From: DAOVRD01 sp964521715
GTDB taxonomy: Bacteria; Planctomycetota; Brocadiia; SM23-32
Direction of reading: 5' to 3'
Assembly: GCA_964521715.1 (NCBI GenBank)
Contig: CAZFSS010000006.1
Coordinates: 1-64,000 of the forward strand
DNA: 64,000 nt
In this document: positions 23,307 through 31,987 of the stretch, in pieces
Layout: every line of letters begins with the position of its first letter
Position numbering within the stretch: position 1 is the stretch's first letter
Program-made: the position numbers and the translations under genes
Notes under the pieces: generated by a model
Told to the model about the DNA's origin: nothing
Databases searched by the model: none
What the model saw: the letters and a program-made list of their open reading frames with translations, nothing else

Positions 23307-24209
23307 ATGAAAGCACATCTGGGAATGAACTTGATCTATGCGACGAAGCGTTGGCCCGAACCCGACGTGTGGGGCCAACAGGTCGGTGAGCGGTGGGGTC
23401 TGGAGTACGTGCAGTTCGTATTCGACCTTCTCGATCCTCGCACCATCCCCGCTGCGCGAGCGGAGTACTGCGACGCGGTGAGAAAGGCCGCCGCCGCGTA
23501 CGGCTTCGAGGTGCACAACTGCTTCATCGGCGTTGCCGCCTACACCTACAACTACCTGCTCCATCCCATGGCGGAGATGCGCAGGGATGCGCTGGACTGG
23601 TGCGAGAAGGCATCGCTCTGTTCTCAAGACATGAGATCGAGGGGCGTCGGCGGGCCGATCGCTGCGGCCAGCATGCGCGACTACACCGATCCTGCGAAGC
23701 GCAGCTGGCTCCTGGACACGTTGGTCGAGGGTATCCGGCAGTTCGCGCGCATCGCTGCCAGGCACGGCCAGGAGTTCCTGCTGTGGGAGCCGTCCCCGGT
23801 CGGCCGGGAGATGGGCACCAGCATTGACACGGTGAAGGACCTCTACGAACGCTTCAACGCCGACTCTCCCATCCCCGTCCATCTCCAGCTCGACGTGGGG
23901 CATTGGTGCGGATATGAGCAGCGGGGCAAGGACTCCGACCTCAACGCGTGGCTGACGGAGCTGGGGCAGTTCTCGCCTGTGATGCACCTCCAACAGATGG
24001 ACGGCCGGGCGGACTGCCACTGGAGTTTCTCAAAGGGGAGGAATGCCGAGGGCGTCATTGGCATGGGCAAGGTCCTCGAGACGCTCGACCGGAGCGGCTG
24101 CAGCGAAGTCTACATGTTCCCCGAGCTGGCCTTCCCCTACGAGATGGACGAGTCCCAAGTGCTTGCGGAACTGGATGAGAGCGTCGAGTACCTCCACCAG
24201 TTCTTCTGA
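23307..24209 (+). CDS. Xylose-isomerase-like TIM-barrel sugar epimerase
   Basis: 300 residues, starting MKAHLGMNLIYATKRWPEPD after a GAAGGGAG ribosome site. Typical segments of the AP-endonuclease-2/sugar-phosphate-epimerase fold are GLEYVQFVFDLLDP, GFEVHNCFIGVAAYTYNYLLHP, EFLLWEPSPVGREMG (metal Glu), VHLQLDVGHWCGY (metal Asp and His) and EVYMFPELAFPYEMD (late metal Glu). It resembles D-erythrulose- or tagatose-type epimerases. With the kinase and aldolase it suggests breakdown of a ketose or polyol phosphate. Confidence 0.88.
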   Translation: MKAHLGMNLIYATKRWPEPDVWGQQVGERWGLEYVQFVFDLLDPRTIPAARAEYCDAVRKAAAAYGFEVHNCFIGVAAYTYNYLLHPMAEMRRDALDWCEKASLCSQDMRSRGVGGPIAAASMRDYTDPAKRSWLLDTLVEGIRQFARIAARHGQEFLLWEPSPVGREMGTSIDTVKDLYERFNADSPIPVHLQLDVGHWCGYEQRGKDSDLNAWLTELGQFSPVMHLQQMDGRADCHWSFSKGRNAEGVIGMGKVLETLDRSGCSEVYMFPELAFPYEMDESQVLAELDESVEYLHQFF

Positions 24210-24458
24210 GCGATGCCAATGCCTTCCCCCCGCGCGGGCCGGCCGGGAGGGTCCCGGACTTCGCTTCACTCGTGCCAGTAGACGCTCGCATCTCCGGGAG
24301 TCGGGACAGGTCACGAATCGACTCTTCCCAAGCGGTACTGGCAGGAACGTGAACAGGGTCCGCGGGATTGACAACGCTCGAGCGACCGGTTACATGTCAC
24401 CAGATCGGACCAGACCCCGCGCAGAGAGAGCAGTCTGAAGAAGAGGGAATCTGGCCAT

Positions 24459-25646
24459 ATGCAGCAAGATGACCACGAGATGACTGCACAGACAGCACCG
24501 CCCAGCGACGGCGTTCATGCGATGGTGCCTCCCGGCAAGATGTGCGAAGGCGCACGAAAGCTCCGGTGCACCTATGCTCGCGTCCCCGGCATGGCCCTCT
24601 ACCGCCGCGAGTTCGGCTACTTCTGTCTGGAGCGCTGGAAAGAGCAGGGCATGCCCGACGATGCGGACCTGGCGCAGCTGTTCCAGTACGATCCGCCCGG
24701 CAGCGTTAGCCTAGGGCAGTTGGGCTGGTGCGAGCCTGCCTTCTCGCCCGCCTACGAGGAGCAGATCGTTGAGGACCGCGGCGACCATGAGTTGGTGCAG
24801 GATATCGCAGGCCGACATGTGCTCTTCTTCAAGGGCCGCCGCAGCGGCTTCATGCCCAAACACGTCAACCACCCCGTCAAGGACTGGAGTACCTGGGAAG
24901 AGAACGTCAAGTGGCGTCTGAATCCCTGCACGCCCGAGCGCTATGCAGACCTCGATGAGCGGATGAACGAAATGAGAACTCACGCCGCCCGGGGCATGAT
25001 GATTAGTGCGAACGTCATCGGCGGATACATGTACCTGCGGAGCCTCATCGGTCCCCAAGACGTCCTCTACATGTTCCACGACGCTCCAGATCTCATTCAT
25101 GACTGTATGGCCGCGTGGTTTGAGCTGGCTGATTCCATCACGGCACGTCACCAGCAACATGTCACCGTTGATGAGCTGTTCTTCGGCGAGGATATCTGCT
25201 ACAACCACGGCCCGCTCATCTCGCCCGATATGATGCGTGAGTTCCTTCTGCCCTACTACCAGCAGCTTACCAGGAACATCAAGCTACGCCAGATGGACCG
25301 GACCCGCCACCTTTACGTCCACATCGACACCGACGGCGACGCGCGCCCTGTCATCGCAATCTATCAGAAAATCGGCATGGACGTGATGAGCCCTTTCGAA
25401 GTGGCGTCGGGATGCGACGTAGTCGAGATCGGCCGGCAGCACCCGCAACTCGCCATGTTCGGGGGCATTGACAAGCGTGTCCTCGCCACCAGCAAGGAAG
25501 CCATAGACCGGCACGTCGAGTACATCCTGCCCGCCATGCGCGAGCGGGGGGGCTACATCCCCACCTGCGACCACGGTGTGCCGGAGGAAGTCACCTACGA
25601 GAACTACCTGCACTATCGCAAGCGCTGCGTGGAGCTGGGAGGGTAG
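24459..25646 (+). CDS. URO-D-like (uroporphyrinogen decarboxylase family) protein
   Basis: 395 residues, the URO-D-like family of PVC bacteria. Recognisable parts: MMISANVIGGYMYLRSLIGP, VLYMFHDAPDLIHDCMAAWF, VDELFFGEDICYNHGPLISP, FLLPYYQQLTRN, HLYVHIDTDGDARPVIAIYQ and AMFGGIDKRVLA near the end. True URO-D has N-terminal arginines for porphyrin binding that are not evident here. Related proteins act in corrinoid or cobalamin methyl transfer, or are uncharacterised. It stands 249 bases after the epimerase on the same strand. A second, truncated family member lies at 2085. Confidence 0.85.
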   Translation: MQQDDHEMTAQTAPPSDGVHAMVPPGKMCEGARKLRCTYARVPGMALYRREFGYFCLERWKEQGMPDDADLAQLFQYDPPGSVSLGQLGWCEPAFSPAYEEQIVEDRGDHELVQDIAGRHVLFFKGRRSGFMPKHVNHPVKDWSTWEENVKWRLNPCTPERYADLDERMNEMRTHAARGMMISANVIGGYMYLRSLIGPQDVLYMFHDAPDLIHDCMAAWFELADSITARHQQHVTVDELFFGEDICYNHGPLISPDMMREFLLPYYQQLTRNIKLRQMDRTRHLYVHIDTDGDARPVIAIYQKIGMDVMSPFEVASGCDVVEIGRQHPQLAMFGGIDKRVLATSKEAIDRHVEYILPAMRERGGYIPTCDHGVPEEVTYENYLHYRKRCVELGG

Positions 25647-25670
25647 GCCGACCGAACGCTTGGCAGATCT

Positions 25671-25709
25671 CTGACTTGTCCCCTATTTTGGGGTGAGTCG
25701 TTAAGTCAG
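25671..25709 (+). terminator. Hairpin after the URO-D-like gene
   Basis: A 7-bp outer stem (CTGACTT / AAGTCAG) encloses an inner CCCC...GGGG stem with a TATTTT loop. It lies 25 bases past the stop of the gene ending at 25646 and may end the sugar operon's transcript. No T-run follows, so it may instead be a dispersed palindromic repeat. Confidence 0.4.
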
Positions 25710-25954
25710 TGTCTGGCCAGGCAATGCAGGCCGGCAGAAGGCACGGAAGCCGCGGTGCGACAATCGCAACTGCCAATAGCGTCGCGTCAATTCGTGCCCG
25801 CACAGCAAGGGGCTTGGACCCGCACGTCTCCGTCCAACCTCAGCGCCGGCAGCGTCTCCATCGCCCCCGCCACGTCAAGCAGGCTGGGGCTTGCACTCCG
25901 TAGCGTCGGTGTAGACGTTCTCGCCACGGCGAGCAAGCATGGTGAGGTCGAGGG

Positions 25955-25978
25955 CCTGCCCCGAGCGGAGTCGAGGGG
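25955..25978. repeat. 24-nt interspersed repeat, type A, copy 1
   Basis: CCTGCCCCGAGCGGAGTCGA plus GGGG; the copy at 44534-44557 differs at one base. Compared with the related remnant at 33.7 kb this motif is an insertion, which shows it is mobile or spread by recombination. Confidence 0.8.
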
Positions 25979-25993
25979 GACAAGTGGCGCAGC

Positions 25994-26030
25994 CTACTCC
26001 GCCGAAGCAGTCCTTGGCTGCGAAGGCTGG
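25994..26030. repeat. REP-like palindromic repeat, type B, copy 1
   Basis: CTACTCCGCCGAAGC ... GCTGCGAAGGCTGG. Relatives, in either orientation, are at 33768-33797 and 44631-44665, with a shorter form at 44771-44794. The GCTTCGGCGGAG / CTTCGCAGCC arms give partial hairpins. Confidence 0.75.
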
Positions 26031-26207
26031 ATGGTGGCTTGAGCAGTACGGGGGCTCCGCCCGGTTCGGCAGAGAGAGCCACAGGTCAGTCTCGTGACCG
26101 GACCAGGGCGAACCTACGGCTCGCCTCCCGTGAATGCACACCAGGCCAGCCCCCACCTCCACACGGCATTTCGGTGTTCCTCCTTGTGTTTCAGCGCGAC
26201 TCGGTGC

Positions 26208-27194
26208 CTAGTAGCGTCCCGGCACGGTGCGGGGCGCTGATCCCTGTGCTCTTATCTTCGCGAGCGCCGCGCCCGCCTGGGCCAGGTATTCGCACGTCGT
26301 TGCCAGCTTCTCGCGCTTCATGAATTCGCCCACAGGCAGGCTCGGGTCGGACGAAGTCACGATCCACATGAGCTCCTCGGGGTGCCAGTCCATGTGGATG
26401 CAGCCCTCGTACTTCTCCACGAGCTCCCTGACGAATTCAACGCGGTGGTCGCTGTACACGCGGTAGTCCAGGTCGACTTTGGCCACCAGTGCCTGGTTGT
26501 GGTCGTGTGTGCGGGCCACCTCCCGACCAACCGGATCCACAATGACGGTCGGCGCGCTCCAGGTCGACGCCAGCACGTAGTACTGGTTCGTGTACGCATG
26601 GGTCCTCAGGCCCATCACGCCCTGCATGGCGCTGGGGAACACCACCAGCTCGGCACCCGCCCGCCCGAGTGCTCGCCATGCCTCCTCAAAGTAGGCGTCA
26701 AAGCATATCTGCGCGCCCACCCGGCCGATGTCGAGGTCGAAGACCGGCACCTCACTTCCTGGCGTTACCCCATCCTCGCACAGGCCGCTCGCGTCCGGAA
26801 CCGGATTCGCTTTCCGATAGGTCCCCACGTGCTCGCCCTGGCGGTCAATGAAGACCAGCGCGTTGAAGAACTCGCCGTCCTCCTTGAGCGCCAGCGGCAC
26901 TGCGGCGTTTGTACCGAGCCTGCGCGTCCTCTCCGCCACGGCAGTGACGGTTCGGCCGTCCAGAGCCTCTGCCTTCTCCGCGAGGGCCCCCTGCTCGCCC
27001 TGCGCGAAGTACTCTGGCCACACCACCAGGTCGAGCGACTCTCCCTGCTTGTCCGCCTCGCGCGCCATGTCGTCCAGCAGTTGCAGGCCCTCGCGCAGCA
27101 AGGCATCGCGGTGGTCCAAGCCCCGGAGCGGATACGGGCTGAACGTGCACGTACCGAGCACAGCCGGACGCGGACCGGGTCTTCGTTCGCTCAT
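26208..27194 (-). CDS. Nitrilase-superfamily (carbon-nitrogen) hydrolase
   Basis: 328 residues from the ATG at 27194, which has GGAGGACGGTGGG upstream; an earlier ATG at 27239 is possible. The catalytic triad is clear: Glu in VVWPEYFAQG (near residue 61), Lys in VGTYRKANPV (near 128) and Cys in VGAQICFDAYFEEAW (near 164). Amidase or carbamoylase activity on a small molecule is expected; the specific substrate is unknown. No signal peptide. It diverges from the GH2-like gene at 27520, with about 325 bases between. Confidence 0.9.
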   Translation of the reverse strand: MSERRPGPRPAVLGTCTFSPYPLRGLDHRDALLREGLQLLDDMAREADKQGESLDLVVWPEYFAQGEQGALAEKAEALDGRTVTAVAERTRRLGTNAAVPLALKEDGEFFNALVFIDRQGEHVGTYRKANPVPDASGLCEDGVTPGSEVPVFDLDIGRVGAQICFDAYFEEAWRALGRAGAELVVFPSAMQGVMGLRTHAYTNQYYVLASTWSAPTVIVDPVGREVARTHDHNQALVAKVDLDYRVYSDHRVEFVRELVEKYEGCIHMDWHPEELMWIVTSSDPSLPVGEFMKREKLATTCEYLAQAGAALAKIRAQGSAPRTVPGRY

Positions 27195-27519
27195 CCCACC
27201 GTCCTCCAAGAGATCGGAGCGCGTGTCTGAGGCATCCATCTGTGGCGACACTTCCTTCCGGTTGGACTGGCCCGTCAGTTCCTGCTGACCTCCGGCAGAA
27301 GGACTAACCTTAACCGAACCTCGCCGCACGGTCCACGGGACACTGCGGCAACCAAGCGAAGCGGCGAAGGGGATCAACTGTTGAACGGGAGTGGCTGTTG
27401 GCGTAGACTCCATCGGCAGGTACTGACATGCTACGGAGTTGATGCCGGGACCAGCAGTTGTGTCCGGAGGATGGGGCGTTTGCGCCGAGGCGGCGAGGTC
27501 CGCCGGCGGAGGTGCTGTC
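27195..27519. other. Divergent intergenic region
   Basis: 325 bases between two divergent starts (nitrilase to the left, GH2-like to the right). It should hold both promoters, but I cannot point to convincing -35/-10 pairs. The only firm signals are the two ribosome sites at its edges (GGAGGACGG on the minus strand, GGAGGTGCTGTC on the plus). Confidence 0.4.
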
Positions 27520-30500
27520 ATGGGTCACGAGTTGGGGAAGTATGGTCTGGCCGTGTGCGTGCTCGTAGCTCTTGCCTGCGGCACGATGGGCGAGGCGGCT
27601 GCTCAGGTAGCCGTCCTGCCGGAGGGACAAGCCATGTGGGATCTCGAAGGGGCGCTTCGCGAGGCAACCCCGACGCGCGAGCGCATCTCCATGAGCGGGC
27701 TGTGGCAGTGGCAGCCAGCCGGGGACGCGATGGACAGCGTGCCGGCCGACGGCTGGGGCTACGTCCAGGTCCCGGGCCCATGGCCGGCAGGCGGCGGCAG
27801 GGGCGACGGTCCGTCGTTCTATCCGAACCCAGCCTGGGAGGCAGGCCGACTGCGGGAGGTCACCGCAGCCTGGTATCAGGTTGAGGTCGCTGTGCCCGCA
27901 GAATGGGCCGGCCGGCGCATCGCACTCTCCGCCGAGTTCCTGAACTCCTTCGCCACCGTCTACGTGGACGGCCGGAAGGCGGCCGACATGCGGTTCCCGG
28001 GGGGCGAGGTGGACCTCACCTCGCTGTGCCGCCCGGGCGAGAAGCACGTGCTGAGCATGCTCGTCCTTGCCCTGCCCCTCCGGGCCGTCGTGCTCTCCTT
28101 CAGCGACAGCGACGCGGCCAAGGAGGTGCGGGGCGAGGTGGATCGGTGCGGCCTCTGCGGCGACGTCTACCTCGTGGCGACCCCTCGGGAGGCCCGCATC
28201 AGCCATGTGAGGGTCGTGACGTCGGTCCGCAACTGGCAGATCACATTTGACACGGCTCTGGACGGCGTCGATCCGCAGGCGACCTACGCCCTGCGCGCGC
28301 AGGTCAAGGATGGCGGCGAGACGGTCAAGGAGTTCACGGGCGAGCCCTTCCGGGGCGCCGACGTCGCGAACGGTCGCATTGCGGTCACTGAAGCCTGGCA
28401 CCCCGACAAGCTCTGGGACCTGCACACGCTCGCGAACCAGTACGACGTGACGCTCTCGCTTCTGGACGGGGATGGCCGGCTCCTGGACGAAGCGCTGCCC
28501 GAGCGATTCGGGTTCCGGGAGTTCTGGATCGACGGGCGGGACTTCTACCTGAATGGCAGTCGCGTCTTCCTGTCTTTCACCCGCGGCCAGCCGGGCTGGA
28601 CCTACGAAGGCACGCGTGAGGCCCTGGAACGCCACAAGCGCGTCGGGATCAACTTCGTTGGCGTCGGCGGGTTCGGCTGCGAGCCGGGGGCCCACTCGAG
28701 CCTCAAGGAAGTCCTCAGGGCAACCGACGACGCGGGGACGCTCGTCGCCCTTACCCAGCCTCATATGGGCAATTACGACTGGGATGCTCCCGACGCGGAC
28801 CGGACGAACGGGTACGCCGAGCATGCGGAGTTCTACACCCGCGTGGCGGGAAACCATCCGTCCGTCGTGTTCTACGCGACCAGCCACAACGCATGCGGCT
28901 ATGCCGAGGACATGAACCCGGACCTGATCGACGGCCTGGTGGACAGAGCGGCGTGGTCGCGCGGAAGCAACGTGCAGCACGCCCTGCGGGCCGAGGCGAT
29001 AGTCAGGCGCCTGGACGACAGCCGCATCCTCTATCACCATGCATCGGGCAACCTGAGCTCGATGCACACCACCAACTTCTACGCGAACTTCGCCCCCATC
29101 CAGGAAATGAGCGACTGGTTCGAGCATTGGGCCACGGTCGGCGTCAAGCCCGTGCATCTGAACGAGTACGGCGTGCCGTACCCCTGGGACTGGAGCATGT
29201 ATCGCGGGTGGTATAAGGGCCGTCGGGAGTTCGGCAGCGCCGTGGTGCCGTGGGAGTTCTGCCTGGCGGAGTGGAACGCGCAGTTCTACGGGGACTCAGC
29301 TTACCAGATCGGCGAGCAGGAGGAGGCGAACCTGCGCTGGGAGGCCCAGAAGTTCCGCGACGGCGCCCTCTGGCAGCGCTGGGACTATCCTTACAACCTT
29401 AACTACGCGTTTCCGGAGCGTGAGGGAGTCTACTCGATGTATGTCACCGACAACTGGCGCGCGTTCCGCACCTGGGGGCTGTCGGTGAACGATCCGTCCG
29501 ACTACGCAAACCATGCTCCAGAGGCCCTCATCCGCAACAACATGCCGCTTCTGGCCTACATCGGCGGCAAGCCCGCGGCCTTCACGACCAAGGACCACAA
29601 CTTCCTGCCCGGCGAGACCGTCGAGAAGCAGCTCATCGCCATCAACAACTCGCGCGAGACGGTCACGGCCGACTGCCGGTGGTCCCTCGGGCTGCCCCGC
29701 CCGGCCAGCGGCGCGCGGACGATCACGCTGCCGACCGGCGAGCAGGAGCGCATCCCGCTCACGTTCGCGCTCCCGGAGGACCTGGCGGCGGGGCAGTACG
29801 TGATCGACGCGACGGTCAAGTTCAGCAACGGCGATACCCAGACGGACTCCTTCGCCATCGACGTTCTGCCGCGGCCGCAGCCGGTCCCGGTGGCCGGGCG
29901 GGTCGCCCTGTTCGACCCGGTGGGCGACACGGCCGCCATGCTCAGGGAGCTGGGCATTGCCTTTGATGCGGTGGGCCCGGACGCGAGCCTGGCCGGCTAT
30001 GACGTCTTCATCGTCGGCAAGGGCGCTCTGACGCTGGCCGGGCCGGCGCCAGACATCTCGCGTGTGCGCGAGGGCCTGAAGGTCATCGTCTTCGAGCAGA
30101 CGGGCGAAGTGCTCGAGAAGCGCTTCGGGTTCCGCATCGCCGAATACGGCCTGCGCTGGGTCTTCCGGCGGGTGCCGGACCATCGGCTGCTGGCGGGCAT
30201 CGCCGACGAGCACCTCTGGAACTGGCGCGGCGAGGCGACGGTCCTGCCGCCTCGCATCGAGCACGACCTCGAATACCCCCTCGTCGTGGAGTGGTGCGGC
30301 ATCCGCCTTCCGCGGGCATGGCGCTGCGGCAACCGGGGCAACGTGGCCTCGGCTCTCATTGAGAAGCCGGCCTCGGGCGATTTCCTGCCGATCCTCGACG
30401 GCGGTTATGCCCTCCAGTACGCCACGCTCATGGAATACCGGGAGGGGCAGGGCCTGGTGCTGTTCTGCCAGATGGACGTGAGCGGCCGCACCGAGGACGA

Positions 30501-31752
30501 CCCTGCGGCCGACGCGCTCGCGCGCAACATCCTGCGCTACGTCTCCGACTGGCAGCCGGCGCCGCGCCGCGCGGTCGTCTACGCGGGCGACGAGGCCGGA
30601 CGTCAGCACCTGGAGGCGACGGGCCTCTCGGTGGCGCCGTACGAGGGCGGGAGCCCCTCCCCCGACCAGGTCCTCGTGGTCGGCCCCGGCGGAGCTCAAC
30701 AACTGGCCCAGAGTGCGGCGGCCATCCGCGACTGGGTGCAGGCCGGCGGCCAGGTGCTGGCGGTCGGGCTGACGGGCGAGGAGGCGAGCACGTTCCTGCC
30801 CATGAGCGTCCGCACGACCCCCGCGGAGCACATCGCGGCCTACTTCGAGCCGTTCGGTGTGGGCTCCCTGCTTGCCGGCGTTTCGCCGGCGGACGTGTAC
30901 AACCGCGACCCGCGTGAACTGCCGCTCGTTTCGGGCGGCGCGACGGCCGTCGGCAACGGCGTGCTGGCGGAGGCGGAGGGCGCGAACGTCGTCTTCTGCC
31001 AGCTTGCGCCCTGGCACCTGGACTACTCGGGCGAGAAGATGAACATCAAGCGGACCTTCCGCAAGCTGTCGTACTGCACGACGCGGCTCCTGGCGAACAT
31101 GGGCGCCGGTGGCCGGACGCCGCTGCTGGACCACTTCAGCAGGCCACTGGAGCTCCCGGTGGATCCGCTGGCCCAGTTCCTTGGCACCTTGCGGATCGAG
31201 CACGGCGATCGGGCCGTTGCCCTGCCCGGCCGCTGGCGGGGCCTGCCGCTTCTGTCGGGCGGGGCGCCGGAAGGCTGGACCGAGCCCGGCTTCGACGACT
31301 CAGCATGGCGCAGCATCAACGTGCCCGGCTCCTGGGAGGACCAGTTCGAAGACCTGGTGGACTTCGACGGCACTTTCCTCTACCGCGTGAAGGTCGCGGT
31401 ACCGCCAGAGATCGCCCAGGGAGAGTCGCTCCTGGTGCTTGGTGCAATCGACGACGAGGACCGCACCTACTTGAACGGCAAGCTCGTCGGTTCCATCACG
31501 CAACAGACGAACCCCCATGACTACTGGGAGGCGCTGCGGTGCTACCGCCTGCCGGCCGGCACGCTGGTCGCCGGCGAGAACGTTATCGCCGTCCAGGTCG
31601 AGGACCTGCGCCAGGCCGGCGGGATCATGGCCTTCACGAACGTGCCCGATGTCAGGCCTCTGCAGACGAAGGCCGAGCAGCGCTGGCTGGACGGCCTCTA
31701 CCTCGACGTGCCGGAGGAATGGGACGACCCGTACCGGTTCTTCCGCTGGTGA
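27520..31752 (+). CDS. Giant GH2-like secreted protein with glutamine-amidotransferase-like domains
   Basis: 1410 residues. Signal peptide MGHELGKYGLAVCVLVALAC, cleaved near AAAQ. A jelly-roll (WQWQPAGDAMDS, VPGPWPAGG, YVDGRKAADMRFPGGEVDL) leads into a GH2 immunoglobulin and TIM-barrel region (DGRDFYLNGSRVFLSFTRGQ, NHPSVVFYATSHNACG). The expected acid/base Asn-Glu is replaced by SHNA near residue 454, whereas HLNEYGVPYPWD near 548 keeps a nucleophile-like Glu. From about 790 on there is a Rossmann-type domain (VALFDPVGDTAAMLRELGIA, VFIVGKGALTLAG). A galactose-binding-like domain closes the protein (GWTEPGFDDSAWRSINVPGS). Function may be binding rather than catalysis. Confidence 0.8.
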   Translation: MGHELGKYGLAVCVLVALACGTMGEAAAQVAVLPEGQAMWDLEGALREATPTRERISMSGLWQWQPAGDAMDSVPADGWGYVQVPGPWPAGGGRGDGPSFYPNPAWEAGRLREVTAAWYQVEVAVPAEWAGRRIALSAEFLNSFATVYVDGRKAADMRFPGGEVDLTSLCRPGEKHVLSMLVLALPLRAVVLSFSDSDAAKEVRGEVDRCGLCGDVYLVATPREARISHVRVVTSVRNWQITFDTALDGVDPQATYALRAQVKDGGETVKEFTGEPFRGADVANGRIAVTEAWHPDKLWDLHTLANQYDVTLSLLDGDGRLLDEALPERFGFREFWIDGRDFYLNGSRVFLSFTRGQPGWTYEGTREALERHKRVGINFVGVGGFGCEPGAHSSLKEVLRATDDAGTLVALTQPHMGNYDWDAPDADRTNGYAEHAEFYTRVAGNHPSVVFYATSHNACGYAEDMNPDLIDGLVDRAAWSRGSNVQHALRAEAIVRRLDDSRILYHHASGNLSSMHTTNFYANFAPIQEMSDWFEHWATVGVKPVHLNEYGVPYPWDWSMYRGWYKGRREFGSAVVPWEFCLAEWNAQFYGDSAYQIGEQEEANLRWEAQKFRDGALWQRWDYPYNLNYAFPEREGVYSMYVTDNWRAFRTWGLSVNDPSDYANHAPEALIRNNMPLLAYIGGKPAAFTTKDHNFLPGETVEKQLIAINNSRETVTADCRWSLGLPRPASGARTITLPTGEQERIPLTFALPEDLAAGQYVIDATVKFSNGDTQTDSFAIDVLPRPQPVPVAGRVALFDPVGDTAAMLRELGIAFDAVGPDASLAGYDVFIVGKGALTLAGPAPDISRVREGLKVIVFEQTGEVLEKRFGFRIAEYGLRWVFRRVPDHRLLAGIADEHLWNWRGEATVLPPRIEHDLEYPLVVEWCGIRLPRAWRCGNRGNVASALIEKPASGDFLPILDGGYALQYATLMEYREGQGLVLFCQMDVSGRTEDDPAADALARNILRYVSDWQPAPRRAVVYAGDEAGRQHLEATGLSVAPYEGGSPSPDQVLVVGPGGAQQLAQSAAAIRDWVQAGGQVLAVGLTGEEASTFLPMSVRTTPAEHIAAYFEPFGVGSLLAGVSPADVYNRDPRELPLVSGGATAVGNGVLAEAEGANVVFCQLAPWHLDYSGEKMNIKRTFRKLSYCTTRLLANMGAGGRTPLLDHFSRPLELPVDPLAQFLGTLRIEHGDRAVALPGRWRGLPLLSGGAPEGWTEPGFDDSAWRSINVPGSWEDQFEDLVDFDGTFLYRVKVAVPPEIAQGESLLVLGAIDDEDRTYLNGKLVGSITQQTNPHDYWEALRCYRLPAGTLVAGENVIAVQVEDLRQAGGIMAFTNVPDVRPLQTKAEQRWLDGLYLDVPEEWDDPYRFFRW

Positions 31753-31756
31753 GGAA

Positions 31757-31975
31757 ATGCTGTGGACTGCCGTGTTGGTCGGACTTCTGCTGACTGCGGT
31801 GCTCGCCGCCAACCTGGCCGACGCACGCGAAGGCGTTGACCTGTATGCCATGCAGGCGTGGGACATCGTGGTTGCGAGCGATGCCAGCCCCAGCGAAGTC
31901 TACGGCGGGGAGGAGTTTCGCGACCACTTCGGTCGTGTGACAGGCATCCGGCTGCCCTTGACGGGCTCTGCCGAG
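31757..31975 (+). pseudogene. N-terminus of a DUF4838-type glycosidase, truncated
   Basis: The ATG at 31757 lies 4 bases after the GH2-like stop, in an operon-like position. MLWTAVLVGLLLTAVLAANL is a signal peptide; then AWDIVVASDASPSEVYGGEE and FRDHFGRVTGIRLPL match the N-domain of alpha-glucuronidase/DUF4838 proteins ('iVva.dAspse.yAaeEf...f...TGirLPi'). Past about residue 73 the frame enters antisense of the GH10 gene's 3-prime end. The rest of the gene has been lost. Confidence 0.65.
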
Positions 31976-31987
31976 GGCCCTGCGGGC

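Larger units (their letters stand above)
25880..26040 (-). pseudogene. Detached LLDV-type C-terminal remnant, copy 1
   Basis: On the minus strand the pieces ARRGENVYTDATECKP and LDVAGAMETLPALRL are readable in nearby frames. They match VYADRSLLDVDGA at 33690-33810 and VCTDPGLLDVSGAVEALPDL at 46975-47130. No start, stop context or ribosome site belongs to it. The stretch has in addition been invaded by two short palindromic repeats (25955-25978 and 25994-26030). Confidence 0.45.

Noticed and set aside
27310..31203. Two long minus-strand open frames (615 and 635 codons)
   Set aside because: They are antisense to the GH2-like gene. Their products are rich in Arg, Ala, Gly and His and show no domain.
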